Source of the DNA: Bacteriovorax stolpii
Lineage (GTDB): Bacteria; Bdellovibrionota; Bacteriovoracia; Bacteriovoracales; Bacteriovoracaceae
Assembly (NCBI GenBank): GCA_945883845.1
Contig: CAMCYI010000014.1
Location: 32,151 to 96,150, forward strand
Direction: 5' to 3'
Length of the DNA: 64,000 bases
Both the position numbers and the translations under genes were made by a program. Below are positions 25,296 through 33,679 of the stretch, piece by piece. Under the pieces are notes generated by a model. That model saw only the letters and a program-made list of their open reading frames with translations. It had not been told where the DNA came from and ran no database searches. Within the stretch, counting starts at the first letter, position 1. Each line of letters opens with the position of its first letter.

Positions 25296-25335
25296 TCAGG
25301 AACCGATACTTCTCAAGTGTTCAACCGGTTTCCTG
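25296..25335 (+). promoter_or_regulatory. Leader hairpin upstream of the matrixin-like protease gene
   Basis: TCAGGAACCG (25296-25305) pairs with CGGTTTCCTGA (25325-25335) with one bulged base, ending 2-3 nt before the GGGGA ribosome site of the following gene. No T tract follows, so it is not a good terminator; it could tune translation or be the remnant terminator of tal. Confidence 0.35.
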
Positions 25336-25345
25336 ATGGGGAATA

Positions 25346-26164
25346 ATGAAAAACATCATCCTGCTGCTTCTCCCGATTCTCTTCGCGTGTAATGCGACGA
25401 AGACTGCCACGACCACATCCGGTAGCATCAGTGCCACAGCTCCCTACAAGTGGACGAACTCCTTCCCGCGAACCATTCGTATTTCACAACAGTTCAACGA
25501 CGATGAAGCTGCGGCCATTTTGCTCATGAGTAATGCCTGGAGTGATTCCGTTGATAACGAGAAAAACTTCATGAGCTACGGTTCAGACGTCACGGAAAAA
25601 ACCAACAACATCACAAACCTCGATTCACTCTATGACGGCGTCATGGGTGTCTATAAATGTTCTAACTGGCCTAACAGCCTCCCGGGATCTGCCCTCGCCG
25701 TGACTCAGATTTTTGGCCGCCGCTACAATGCCGGCGAGGACAATGAGTTTGTGAACATCGAGCATGCTGACATTATCATTAACGATGACTTCTATGATTT
25801 CGATACGACAGATACAGGCTCTGGCTTTGATTTCAGAACTGTTGTACTTCACGAGATGGGACACTTTCTGGGACTTCAGCATAAAAGTTCAAACTCAAAC
25901 CGCAATCTTTCAGTGATGTTCCCGAGCATCGATCCGACGGAGGCCAAGCGCTATCCGAAGGCGCATGATATTTCAGACATAGCCGACAAGTATAATATCT
26001 CCATCGGTGGGGCGGGGCCTATGTCGGCTGGACACAAGCCGAACTATTCTATCAAGGAAGGCGATCCTGGGAAACCAGTCCGCATTCTTCTCGAGCTTCA
26101 GGCCAATGGGGATTGTGTTCATAAAGAAGATGGCGTGGAAGTCAGTCGTCACGGGATTCATTAA
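25346..26164 (+). CDS. Matrixin-like zinc metalloprotease lipoprotein
   Basis: A 272-residue protein with a lipoprotein signal (MKNIILLLLPILFAC). The metzincin zinc-binding motif HEMGHFLGLQH (HExxHxxGxxH) is at about residue 175, followed about 16 residues later by a Met-turn segment SVMFPS. This places it with M10/matrixin-like peptidases. No pro-domain cysteine switch is obvious. It would act in the periplasm or on the cell surface. The C-terminal 50 residues have a Cys and a short basic end. A bidirectional terminator separates it from the convergent metalloprotease gene. Confidence 0.9.
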   Translation: MKNIILLLLPILFACNATKTATTTSGSISATAPYKWTNSFPRTIRISQQFNDDEAAAILLMSNAWSDSVDNEKNFMSYGSDVTEKTNNITNLDSLYDGVMGVYKCSNWPNSLPGSALAVTQIFGRRYNAGEDNEFVNIEHADIIINDDFYDFDTTDTGSGFDFRTVVLHEMGHFLGLQHKSSNSNRNLSVMFPSIDPTEAKRYPKAHDISDIADKYNISIGGAGPMSAGHKPNYSIKEGDPGKPVRILLELQANGDCVHKEDGVEVSRHGIH

Positions 26165-26170
26165 TTACCA

Positions 26171-26202
26171 AAAAAAAGGGGCCCGCAAAGGCCCCTTTTT
26201 TG
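26171..26202. terminator. Bidirectional Rho-independent terminator
   Basis: GGGGCC / GGCCCC stem with a 6-nt loop, preceded by a run of A and followed by six T, lying between two convergent metalloprotease genes and able to serve both. Confidence 0.92.
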
Positions 26203-26212
26203 TTCTTAAATC

Positions 26213-27565
26213 TTAGAGATGTTTTCTGAGCTCTTGTAAGCTCATCTTCTTGTGAACGTGCTCATCAGCTTTCGCCGGAGTCACGATCCCCTGACCATAA
26301 GTATATTTCTTAAAGTCCGGCTCCATATCAACTCCGTAGAACGCTGACATTTCCTTGTAGAATTCTTCCACAAAGATCGGCTTGAGAGATTTGTTCTCAA
26401 CCATGTGACGCATGAACGGCTTGAGTCCGCCCTTGCCTCTCGCTGCGAGTGTCCCGTCAAGGTAACCCATGAAGCGAGCTCCGAATGAATATGCAGCAGT
26501 ATCAGTTGTGCGCGTGTAGTACTCGTGTGCAGACATGCGGCTTGAACCAGAAAGAGTTGTCGTTGAGCGGTAACCGCCATCACGCCAGCTAGCGAGAGCT
26601 TCGTCCATCCATCCTGAGTTACCATTGGCCGGCATCACACCACGTGCGAAGTATGAGTGGAAAAGCTCGTGCCCGAGAGCACCGTTATCCGTCATCGTAG
26701 CGCCACAGTACTCCATGCCGCCGGAACCAGCGTTGTACACGATGATTTGCGGATGAAGGAAAGCTCCGTAGTCGCGTTCGAGTTCAGTGAAAACATCAGT
26801 TGTTTTCTGCTGAAGGCGATCGAGATTCGTCGTGCTGAACGGACCATTTTGATAATAAACAACCGCAGGAATCTCGCGACCATCAATTGAACGGAGAGTG
26901 AAGCGCTTGTACTCAACAGTTCCTTCAGGAACAGTGTGGAAGAAAATTGAAGATGCTGTGTAGTGGGATGGATAAGAAATCTTGATCCAGTCGCCTTCAG
27001 TTGTCTGAGTGCCGTTTGTGAAGATCAATTGTTTTGTCTTCGTGCCGACGAACTTAATCATGTACGTCATCTTCACCTGGTCGAATTCGAAATTCGCAGG
27101 AAGGTAGCGCTCCATGAATTCACGTTCAGAGAGATCAGATGTCCAAAAAGCAGATTTCACACCTTGCTCGCTGGTGAAATCAAGAAGCTCATTCAATGGA
27201 ACTTCAATGATCATCGAGTGAGAACCAACAGAAACGGAACGGTTCACATAACGGAGAGTGGTTTCACGGCTTGGAGTTTTTGCTTCAACTGCATCAACTT
27301 TTACACCATCAAGAATGATTGAAGTCGGAGTCTGAACGGTATCGAAGATCGGAAGACCTGCTTCCGGAGCATCGAAACTGATTTCAGCGCGGACAAGTGC
27401 CTTTTTTGTCGTGGCATCGTAGGTGATTTTATAAACAGCTTCGGAGAAATCTACGAAGACTGCCTGGCCACCAGTGACAGGGAAAGATTTAGGACGGTGA
27501 ATGAGGTCGTTTGAATTGGCGAAAACAGCACCGGATAACAATCCGGCGAGGATGAAATATTTCAT
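26213..27565 (-). CDS. Secreted gluzincin (M1-like) zinc metallopeptidase
   Basis: A 450-residue protein with a signal peptide (MKYFILAGLLSGAVFA). An N-terminal beta-sandwich-like half of about 240 residues precedes the catalytic part, where GHELFHSYFARG and WMDEALASW give HExxH-x18-E, the M1/gluzincin zinc ligands. The protein is much shorter than aminopeptidase N (about 870) and lacks a clear GxMEN motif, having SGGMEYCGAT instead. It is probably an exported peptidase. A strong AAGGAG site precedes the ATG. Confidence 0.88.
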   Translation of the reverse strand: MKYFILAGLLSGAVFANSNDLIHRPKSFPVTGGQAVFVDFSEAVYKITYDATTKKALVRAEISFDAPEAGLPIFDTVQTPTSIILDGVKVDAVEAKTPSRETTLRYVNRSVSVGSHSMIIEVPLNELLDFTSEQGVKSAFWTSDLSEREFMERYLPANFEFDQVKMTYMIKFVGTKTKQLIFTNGTQTTEGDWIKISYPSHYTASSIFFHTVPEGTVEYKRFTLRSIDGREIPAVVYYQNGPFSTTNLDRLQQKTTDVFTELERDYGAFLHPQIIVYNAGSGGMEYCGATMTDNGALGHELFHSYFARGVMPANGNSGWMDEALASWRDGGYRSTTTLSGSSRMSAHEYYTRTTDTAAYSFGARFMGYLDGTLAARGKGGLKPFMRHMVENKSLKPIFVEEFYKEMSAFYGVDMEPDFKKYTYGQGIVTPAKADEHVHKKMSLQELRKHL

Positions 27566-27670
27566 GGCTTAACTCCTTTTAAGTTCCAGGAACAACCAAT
27601 TGGAACAAAAAGAAGAAAACCTTGTCTATCAAAAATCTGGACTGAAAGAGTTAGAGAGAATGACGCGCGC

Positions 27671-28507
27671 CTATGGCTTCTTGAGATGATCCCGGAGTTT
27701 GTCTGCAACCACCTCGAGATCGCGGTAATTGTCACCATCTCTCAGAGTGAAACGGCGGTCATCACCGTCGATGAGATCATTCACGTAAACTTCAAAGGCG
27801 TGCAGAGGTCCTGCAGTCTTATGGGAAATAAGAATACCTGCGCTGAATGTCAGAACACAGAAAAAAATCGTCATCAGGGCATAGGTGATAAAAAAAGTGA
27901 GCATGACGTGTTCTTTATCGGCCAGGGTTTCAAAAAAAGTCGTCTTGAAAAATGTGTAGGAGAAAATACCAAGGACCAATGAAGAACAAAAAACCACCAG
28001 GGTAAGATTCATGGCCACTTTAAATTGTTCTTTTGGCCGAATCAAAAATGCACCCCGGGTACTCTCCGGATGCCAGATCAGATGATCGTGCTTAATAAGC
28101 ATCCAGACCACGACCATCATTCCAAGAAACAGGATACAATCCGCACCATTAAACACTGTGTGAATGTTACCCATATTGAACGGAATGAAGTCGATGGTCT
28201 TTCCCAGTCGGATTTTATCAATCACATTCCCAAACATTCCTCCGACCATTCCTGACAGGCCATACTTCAGCCATTTTCCACGAGCTGGAATCACATACAT
28301 CATCACTATATAGAGAAAGAAAACAATTCCGGAAAAAGTAGCGAGGGCCACAATGCGAATGGAATCAGGAAGACCAGAGTAGTAACCCATGATCACGCCT
28401 TGATTATAATGAAGTGTCGGAAGACCCATTCCCCATTTCTTGGTGAACTGATCAATCAGGATCGACGCCACCATAATGGCGGCAGAAATTAAAAATCTCG
28501 CTCTCAT
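27671..28507 (-). CDS. lspA: Lipoprotein signal peptidase (LspA) fused to a HAMP-like membrane module
   Basis: A 278-residue protein from ATG 28507; ATG 28540 would add 11 residues and cannot be excluded, as neither has a good ribosome site. The N-terminal 150 residues form signal peptidase II: IDQFTKKW, NQGVIMGYYSG, GNVIDKI and DFIPFN, then VFNGADCILF, giving both catalytic aspartates (NVIDK and GAD). Lys replaces the usual Arg after the first. A second half adds two more membrane helices and a HAMP-like segment (SHKTAGPLHAFEVYVNDLIDG, then LRDGDNYRDLEVVADKL). LspA is normally about 160 residues with four helices. It cleaves lipoprotein signal peptides; the added module suggests sensing or partner binding, which is inference. 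Confidence 0.88.
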   Translation of the reverse strand: MRARFLISAAIMVASILIDQFTKKWGMGLPTLHYNQGVIMGYYSGLPDSIRIVALATFSGIVFFLYIVMMYVIPARGKWLKYGLSGMVGGMFGNVIDKIRLGKTIDFIPFNMGNIHTVFNGADCILFLGMMVVVWMLIKHDHLIWHPESTRGAFLIRPKEQFKVAMNLTLVVFCSSLVLGIFSYTFFKTTFFETLADKEHVMLTFFITYALMTIFFCVLTFSAGILISHKTAGPLHAFEVYVNDLIDGDDRRFTLRDGDNYRDLEVVADKLRDHLKKP

Positions 28508-28637
28508 GCCAACAATATCGGTCACTCCACTATGAAACATGACGTTTCAGGGGCTTAATATAACGATCAATATTCTTGAGTAAAATAATCCACAAGATTT
28601 AAAGAATACCTCCGATAAGCTTCCGGTAAGACATTTC

Positions 28638-28643
28638 AGGAGG
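28638..28643 (+). promoter_or_regulatory. Ribosome binding site deciding a CTG start
   Basis: A consensus AGGAGG lies 5 nt before CTG 28649. No ATG, GTG or TTG lies at a proper distance in the frame of the downstream signal peptide, so this site argues for CTG initiation. Confidence 0.7.
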
Positions 28644-28648
28644 ATTCT

Positions 28649-29776
28649 CTGAAGAAGATATTTATTGCGATTTTAATCGCCAGTTCAGCTGTCGATGCAC
28701 TCGCTCTCGAACCGAGAGAAGAAGCGTGGAAGCTCCACAATCGCTTAACGGGTATTCCTCCGAAGCTGGCCATCCTTAATCAAATGACCACTTTAATCGA
28801 GCAGGATCGTCGTGAAGACGCAGCTCAGATCGCCATGCAAAACCCTCTCTTTATCAACGTTGTGCTGAAGAACTGGGTGAAGCCGTGGAGTAACCGTGAT
28901 CAAAGTTCACGCGTTCCGCTTAACGATTATGTCGCCACAGTTCTTGGTGTAATCCGCGACGATGCTCCATTTGATACAGTCCTTTATGAAGATGTTGTCT
29001 ACGTCGTCAATGGTGTGACTCCGGCCTACGCTCCGGACAGTAACGTTCATTATGCGAATGCTGAAACCAATCAGGTTGATTTGAAAGTAAATCTCATGCG
29101 TGCCACTCAATCAACAATGAACGGTGTGATGGCCCCTGCGGGAGTCGTCACAACCCGGGCCGGTGCTGAAGCCTTTTTCTCGGCCGGAACAAACCGCCGT
29201 GTGAATCGTTTTACTTTCATGAACTATCTCTGCAACGACTTTGAGGCCCTTCACGATACGACTGTTCCGGATACATGGGTTCGTCGTGACGTAGAAAGAA
29301 ATCCCGGCGGAGACTCACGTACTTACAAAAACAAATGTGTTGGTTGTCACGCAGGCCAGGACGCACTCGGTGGTGCATGGGCCTATTATGATTTCGTCGG
29401 TAACCGTCTCGTCTATACTCCAGGTGTCGTTGTAGAAAAAGTTGCCCGCCCTATAAATGCATTCAGTACTGCTAAAATGGTAACAAGTGATGAATGGGTA
29501 AACCTCTGGGCCACAGGCCAGAACGCGAAGCTCGGCTGGCGTGGTGCTACTGCCGGACACGGCGGTAAAGAGATTAATGAAATGCTCGCAGGCACCCGCG
29601 CTTTTGCTGAATGTATGTCTCAAAAAGTTTTCAAGCTTGTGTGTATGAAAGACCCGGTCTCTTCAACAGATAAAGCAACAGTTAAAGCAAATGCTACTTA
29701 CTTTGAATCCGGTACTGAATACAGCATGAAGTCTCTGATCGCGAGAACCTCAGCAGGATGTATGGAAAATGAATAA
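28649..29776 (+). CDS. Exported CXXCH-containing protein (apparent CTG start)
   Basis: A 375-residue protein. The first in-frame ATG (28784) is 45 codons too late: the frame upstream encodes an intact signal peptide (KKIFIAILIASSAVDALA) preceded by CTG 28649 with AGGAGG at ideal spacing. The mature protein has one c-type haem motif CVGCH (about residue 229) followed by a Gly/Asp segment, and several further cysteines. It is otherwise unlike small cytochromes c and looks like the haem-bearing proteins paired with DUF1501-type partners. It is first in a four-gene operon; its stop is overlapped 8 bp by the next gene. ResB/CcsA (10385-13539) would attach the haem. Confidence 0.82.
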   Translation: MKKIFIAILIASSAVDALALEPREEAWKLHNRLTGIPPKLAILNQMTTLIEQDRREDAAQIAMQNPLFINVVLKNWVKPWSNRDQSSRVPLNDYVATVLGVIRDDAPFDTVLYEDVVYVVNGVTPAYAPDSNVHYANAETNQVDLKVNLMRATQSTMNGVMAPAGVVTTRAGAEAFFSAGTNRRVNRFTFMNYLCNDFEALHDTTVPDTWVRRDVERNPGGDSRTYKNKCVGCHAGQDALGGAWAYYDFVGNRLVYTPGVVVEKVARPINAFSTAKMVTSDEWVNLWATGQNAKLGWRGATAGHGGKEINEMLAGTRAFAECMSQKVFKLVCMKDPVSSTDKATVKANATYFESGTEYSMKSLIARTSAGCMENE

Positions 29777-30473
29777 GAAAAATCTACAAAAAGTCGTGGC
29801 ACTCGCCATGGGTACTCTGATGCTGGGTGTGTTCACTCATTGTGTTTCTGAGAGCCCGACAAATTCAGGATCAACATTCAGAAATCCATCTTCATCAAAT
29901 TCAAACACAGGTGGTAACACAAGTCTTCCGACGGGAGTTGCAGCTGTGACAATCTCGACTGGTGTAAAAAATCACGAGCAGATTCTTCACACGATGGCCT
30001 CTCTTACTGGAATTCCTTCCAACAATACTGCCGTTCTCGCTGTCTATAACCAGGTCGCAGCAACTCTTCCAACGACAAACGATGCTAAAGCTCTTCTCGC
30101 ACCAAATAACGTTGCTATCGTTCAGCTCGGCGCTGAATTTTGTAACCAGCTTCTCATTGGAGCTAACGGTGGCGGTGCACGTACTGCTCTCTACAACACG
30201 GCCATTCCCGGTGGCCCAGCGATGTTAAATTTTGCAACTCTGACACGTGATCAGTTATCAGCGAACGCTCTCGCTTTTGTTCAAAGAACTGTTGATACGT
30301 TCTGGGGTGGAATGCTTTCAGAAGAAGATCTTAATACAGCGGAAACTGAGCTGACTGATCTTCTCCTGGCACTTGCTTCAGAAGAGGCCAACAACAACAA
30401 CGCCGCCGCTTTGAAAATCGCGAAAGGTGTTTGTACAGCGGTCATCGCCAGCGCAAACGTAATTCTCCTTTAA
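29769..30473 (+). CDS. Putative lipoprotein of the haem/Tat operon
   Basis: A 234-residue protein with an N-terminal signal ending GVFTHC; the residue before the Cys (His) is atypical for a lipobox, so lipidation is probable rather than certain. A Ser/Asn/Gly-rich linker follows, then an Ala/Asn/Thr-rich, mostly helical domain with two cysteines. No family recognised. It overlaps the preceding CXXCH gene by 8 bp and lies 17 bp before the Tat-exported partner, so it is likely part of the same extracytoplasmic complex. Confidence 0.75.
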   Translation: MNKKNLQKVVALAMGTLMLGVFTHCVSESPTNSGSTFRNPSSSNSNTGGNTSLPTGVAAVTISTGVKNHEQILHTMASLTGIPSNNTAVLAVYNQVAATLPTTNDAKALLAPNNVAIVQLGAEFCNQLLIGANGGGARTALYNTAIPGGPAMLNFATLTRDQLSANALAFVQRTVDTFWGGMLSEEDLNTAETELTDLLLALASEEANNNNAAALKIAKGVCTAVIASANVILL

Positions 30474-30490
30474 GGAAGACAGGAAATATT

Positions 30491-31984
30491 ATGAAAGATA
30501 AAAAAGATCTCGATCAGAAACCAAACCTCGACGCTCAGCCTGCGGAAACGATTAAGCCGCTTCAGCTTGAGAACCACAAACCGAAATCCCGTCGCGATTT
30601 TCTCGCCCAGGGTTTTCTGGGAATGTCGGCCATCGCTTTCGCTCCTTCAATCTTTGATATGATTGCAGGCCGCGCTCACGGTGCCGTTGAAGGATGTACG
30701 GCCGCTGTGTTCAGCTCCCTCACTCCAGTGATTATCATTGACCTTGCAGGTGGTGGTAACATTGCCGGTTCCAACGTCATGGTCGGGGGCCAGGGTGGAC
30801 AGATGGATTTCCTTCCATCGTACACGACTCTTGGACTTCCTTCGCAATTCAATCCCCAAGTGACTGGTGTCAACTCAGACATGGGTCTCGCCTTTCATCC
30901 CCAGTCTCAAATGCTTCAGGGAATTTTCAACTCATCTTCTGCAATGACGAGATCAAAAGTTGAAGGCACAATTTTCTGTTCGGTTTCAGATGATGATACC
31001 GGAAACAACCAGCATAACCCGATTTACTGGCTTAACAAGGCCGGTGCCCGCGGACAACTGAACCAGCTTGCTGGTACACAACAATCTCCGTCAGGCGGTA
31101 ACTCACAGGCACCAACTTCAAGTATCAACCCGACGGTCGCTCCAGTTCGTCTGCAAAGTAACCAGGACGCGATCAACCTCGTGAACCTCGGGACAACGAT
31201 CAGTTCATTCTCTGCAGATAAAATTCAGCGCATTCTTGGTACGATGGCATCGATGTCCGAAAGAAAGATTGCGAGTATTTCACGCCGCTCGCTTCCTGAT
31301 CAGATTAAAACCGTTCTTGGTTGTGGATATTCTACTACCGGAGAACAGATTTCGAAATTCACGCAAAATGCTCTTAACCCTGCTATGGACGCAAACGTAA
31401 CAGCGGCCATGGCGGGAATCACAAACACCGGTCTCCGCGCCCGTGTAGCTCCGATTGCAAAACTGACTCTCGATGGAATGATCGGAGTCGGGACGATAAC
31501 ACTCGGAGGCTACGATTACCACACGGGCAACCGTGCAGATGGTGATGCCAAAGATCTCGAGCTTGGCCAGGTCGTAGGATCGATCATGGAACTCGCTGCC
31601 CGCAAAGGTAAAGACATTATCATTTACGTTTTCTCAGACGGAGGTGTTGCCTCAAACCAGACTCCGGACGCGAACGCGAATGGAAAACTCTCATGGGGTG
31701 GTGACTCTGGTAACAGATCATCGACGTTCATGATGGTGTATAAGAATGCAGGAAAAGCTTCGATCCGCGGTAACCGCCAGGTGGGATACTTTAAATCATC
31801 CAGTCAGACTGTTGAGCCAGCGGCCCTTCTTACAAGTAACAGTGTTGTGAACACGTCGAAAGCTATGGTCGCCAATTACCTTGCACTTCACGGGCTCGAA
31901 GGTCAGCTTGAAAATGTTGTAGGTGATAATCCATTTATCAACGACGGACTAGATAAGTATCTCGTGTTCAATAAGAGTTTTTAA
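30491..31984 (+). CDS. Tat-exported DUF1501-like protein
   Basis: A 497-residue protein from ATG 30491, which has AGGAAA upstream; an earlier ATG at 30431 falls within the previous gene. A Tat signal with the twin-arginine motif SRRDFLAQGFLG (about residue 34) and a hydrophobic stretch imply folded export. The fold suggests an alkaline-phosphatase-like hydrolase: early strand VIIIDLAGGGN and later IIIYVFSDGGVASN followed by WGGDSGN, the general pattern of DUF1501 proteins. Those often sit beside haem-containing partners in planctomycetes and deltaproteobacteria. The reaction is unknown. Assignment to DUF1501 is by layout and pattern only. Confidence 0.72.
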   Translation: MKDKKDLDQKPNLDAQPAETIKPLQLENHKPKSRRDFLAQGFLGMSAIAFAPSIFDMIAGRAHGAVEGCTAAVFSSLTPVIIIDLAGGGNIAGSNVMVGGQGGQMDFLPSYTTLGLPSQFNPQVTGVNSDMGLAFHPQSQMLQGIFNSSSAMTRSKVEGTIFCSVSDDDTGNNQHNPIYWLNKAGARGQLNQLAGTQQSPSGGNSQAPTSSINPTVAPVRLQSNQDAINLVNLGTTISSFSADKIQRILGTMASMSERKIASISRRSLPDQIKTVLGCGYSTTGEQISKFTQNALNPAMDANVTAAMAGITNTGLRARVAPIAKLTLDGMIGVGTITLGGYDYHTGNRADGDAKDLELGQVVGSIMELAARKGKDIIIYVFSDGGVASNQTPDANANGKLSWGGDSGNRSSTFMMVYKNAGKASIRGNRQVGYFKSSSQTVEPAALLTSNSVVNTSKAMVANYLALHGLEGQLENVVGDNPFINDGLDKYLVFNKSF

Positions 31985-32005
31985 AAAGTTTAAACGGGGT
32001 CCGGC

Positions 32006-33619
32006 GTGCATAAGAACGCTTACAAGATCATACTTCTCAGCTTACTTTGCGCCATTCTCATGGCCTACACAAACTGTGGAAAAAAATCTGATCTCCAATT
32101 TACTTCTGGTGCGTCTGCCGGAGAGCTTGAAGCTTTTGAGAGAACCGTTTATCAGGTGACCCGCGGTCGCAGCTGTGTCGGCTGTCACTCAACTTCTTCA
32201 CCGATGCATGCTTCTGAAGACGTCAAAGTTGCCTACGAAGCTGCGACCTCAAAAATCAATTTCGCCGATCCGGCATCATCGCGTCTCGTTCTGAAGCTCA
32301 AAGATGAGAACCATAACTGCTGGAGCGACTGTAATGCTGACGCTCAGGAAATGCTCGATGCGATTATTTCCATGCAGGAATTGATGGAAGAAAGTGGGAC
32401 TTCAACAACCCCGATTCCCGGCGGAAATCCGATGTACATTGGGACTGCTCAGAGCCGTGATCTCCAGACGGAGTTTAACGATACGTCGAACCCGCAAAAA
32501 TCCAACACTGTCCGCCTGAATGTGGAAGCTGCCATGGTCACTCCCCCGATGGCGCTTGTTGATGATCCGATGAAAGGAAAAATCCTGACTGTTCCGCAGA
32601 CAAAGAACACAACTCTCACGGCAGCGGACCCCAATGCAGGTATCGCGTACCTGAACTTTGATGTCCGCGTTCAGGCCAACTACCGCGTGTGGATGTATGT
32701 GAATGCGGCCAACACAAACGATAACGGTTTCTTCGTACGCTTTGACAACACAGTGAATGCAACAACGTTTGATCCGACAGTCAATGGTGCCGACTACGGC
32801 TGGATGCTCGTGCCGAACCTTTCACAGAATCTTGCCGTAGGCAGACACACGCTTCAGATCCGTGAGAAAAAAGACGGAACGAAACTGAACAGCGTGATTG
32901 TGACTGCGGATACAACTTTTAACGGTCTCGATGTCGGTAGTTTCGTTGGTGTGACACTTTCTTATGATCTCTCAACTATCCTGAGAACTCCGAATGCAAA
33001 ACTCATGATCGACGTTGCTGACTACGATCCATATAGCTACAAGATTCTCAATCCACGCATTATCGCTCCCGGCACGAACGTGTACGTAAAGAACATGCGA
33101 ATCCTCATGAACAAATATTATCGTACCCAGGACTCTGCCTTTACCACGGTCGATAAAGTTATTACTGCCGTTGATCCAAATGTCTCTGTATTCTCTACTG
33201 TGATTAACAAAGATAAAGGTATCACGATGGACAAACTCTCTTTTGAGTTTGAAAGGCTCGAGACCACCTCCGGCACCGGCATACCAACAACCGGCGGAGG
33301 CTCTGGCGGCGGTGGAACAACTGTTGATCCGGCGCTTTCCCTTGCGTCCTACAGAACTTCAGTCTACGCCGTTTCCCGTCAGTATTGTATCAGCTGTCAC
33401 ACAGTTCAGTTCCCGGAGCACGCTTCTGCGAACGCCCAGATCGCTCACGATGTCGTGATCGACGAGCCACTGGTGAATTTTGATAGTCCTATCAACTCGC
33501 GTATCTACAAAAAAGTGAAGATCAACCGTCACAACTGTGGGTCAAACGCAAACTGCGATATGATCGCTGACAGATTTCTCCAGGGAATAAATGCCTGGGG
33601 TACAGCCGCGGGTTATTAA
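32006..33619 (+). CDS. Lipoprotein with two c-type haem modules around a beta domain
   Basis: A 537-residue protein with a GTG start and a lipoprotein signal ending MAYTNCGKK. Two similar modules carry CXXCH: CVGCHSTSSPMHAS (about residue 54) and CISCHTVQFPEHAS (about 469). Each is followed by a P-x-SR segment and a HNC-x4-6-C pair, so the module is duplicated. The middle (about residues 150-420) is a beta-rich, carbohydrate-binding-like domain, and a Gly/Thr linker precedes the second module. It is last in the operon begun at 28649, 21 bp after the Tat protein. Likely a surface or periplasmic electron carrier or haem enzyme partner. Confidence 0.85.
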   Translation: MHKNAYKIILLSLLCAILMAYTNCGKKSDLQFTSGASAGELEAFERTVYQVTRGRSCVGCHSTSSPMHASEDVKVAYEAATSKINFADPASSRLVLKLKDENHNCWSDCNADAQEMLDAIISMQELMEESGTSTTPIPGGNPMYIGTAQSRDLQTEFNDTSNPQKSNTVRLNVEAAMVTPPMALVDDPMKGKILTVPQTKNTTLTAADPNAGIAYLNFDVRVQANYRVWMYVNAANTNDNGFFVRFDNTVNATTFDPTVNGADYGWMLVPNLSQNLAVGRHTLQIREKKDGTKLNSVIVTADTTFNGLDVGSFVGVTLSYDLSTILRTPNAKLMIDVADYDPYSYKILNPRIIAPGTNVYVKNMRILMNKYYRTQDSAFTTVDKVITAVDPNVSVFSTVINKDKGITMDKLSFEFERLETTSGTGIPTTGGGSGGGGTTVDPALSLASYRTSVYAVSRQYCISCHTVQFPEHASANAQIAHDVVIDEPLVNFDSPINSRIYKKVKINRHNCGSNANCDMIADRFLQGINAWGTAAGY

Positions 33620-33631
33620 CAATTGTTTATG

Positions 33632-33651
33632 ATTTTCTCGGAATAGAAAAT
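33632..33651. terminator. AT-rich hairpin between convergent genes
   Basis: ATTTTCT (33632-33638) pairs with AGAAAAT (33645-33651) between the convergent haem-lipoprotein genes. There is no GC-rich core, so a bidirectional terminator is only possible. Confidence 0.4.
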
Positions 33652-33679
33652 TCAAAATAATGAAAGGACCCATGACAAG

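Noticed and set aside
28784..29776. ATG 28784 as the start of the CXXCH protein
   Set aside because: It has no ribosome site and would remove a clear signal peptide encoded in frame upstream behind AGGAGG.
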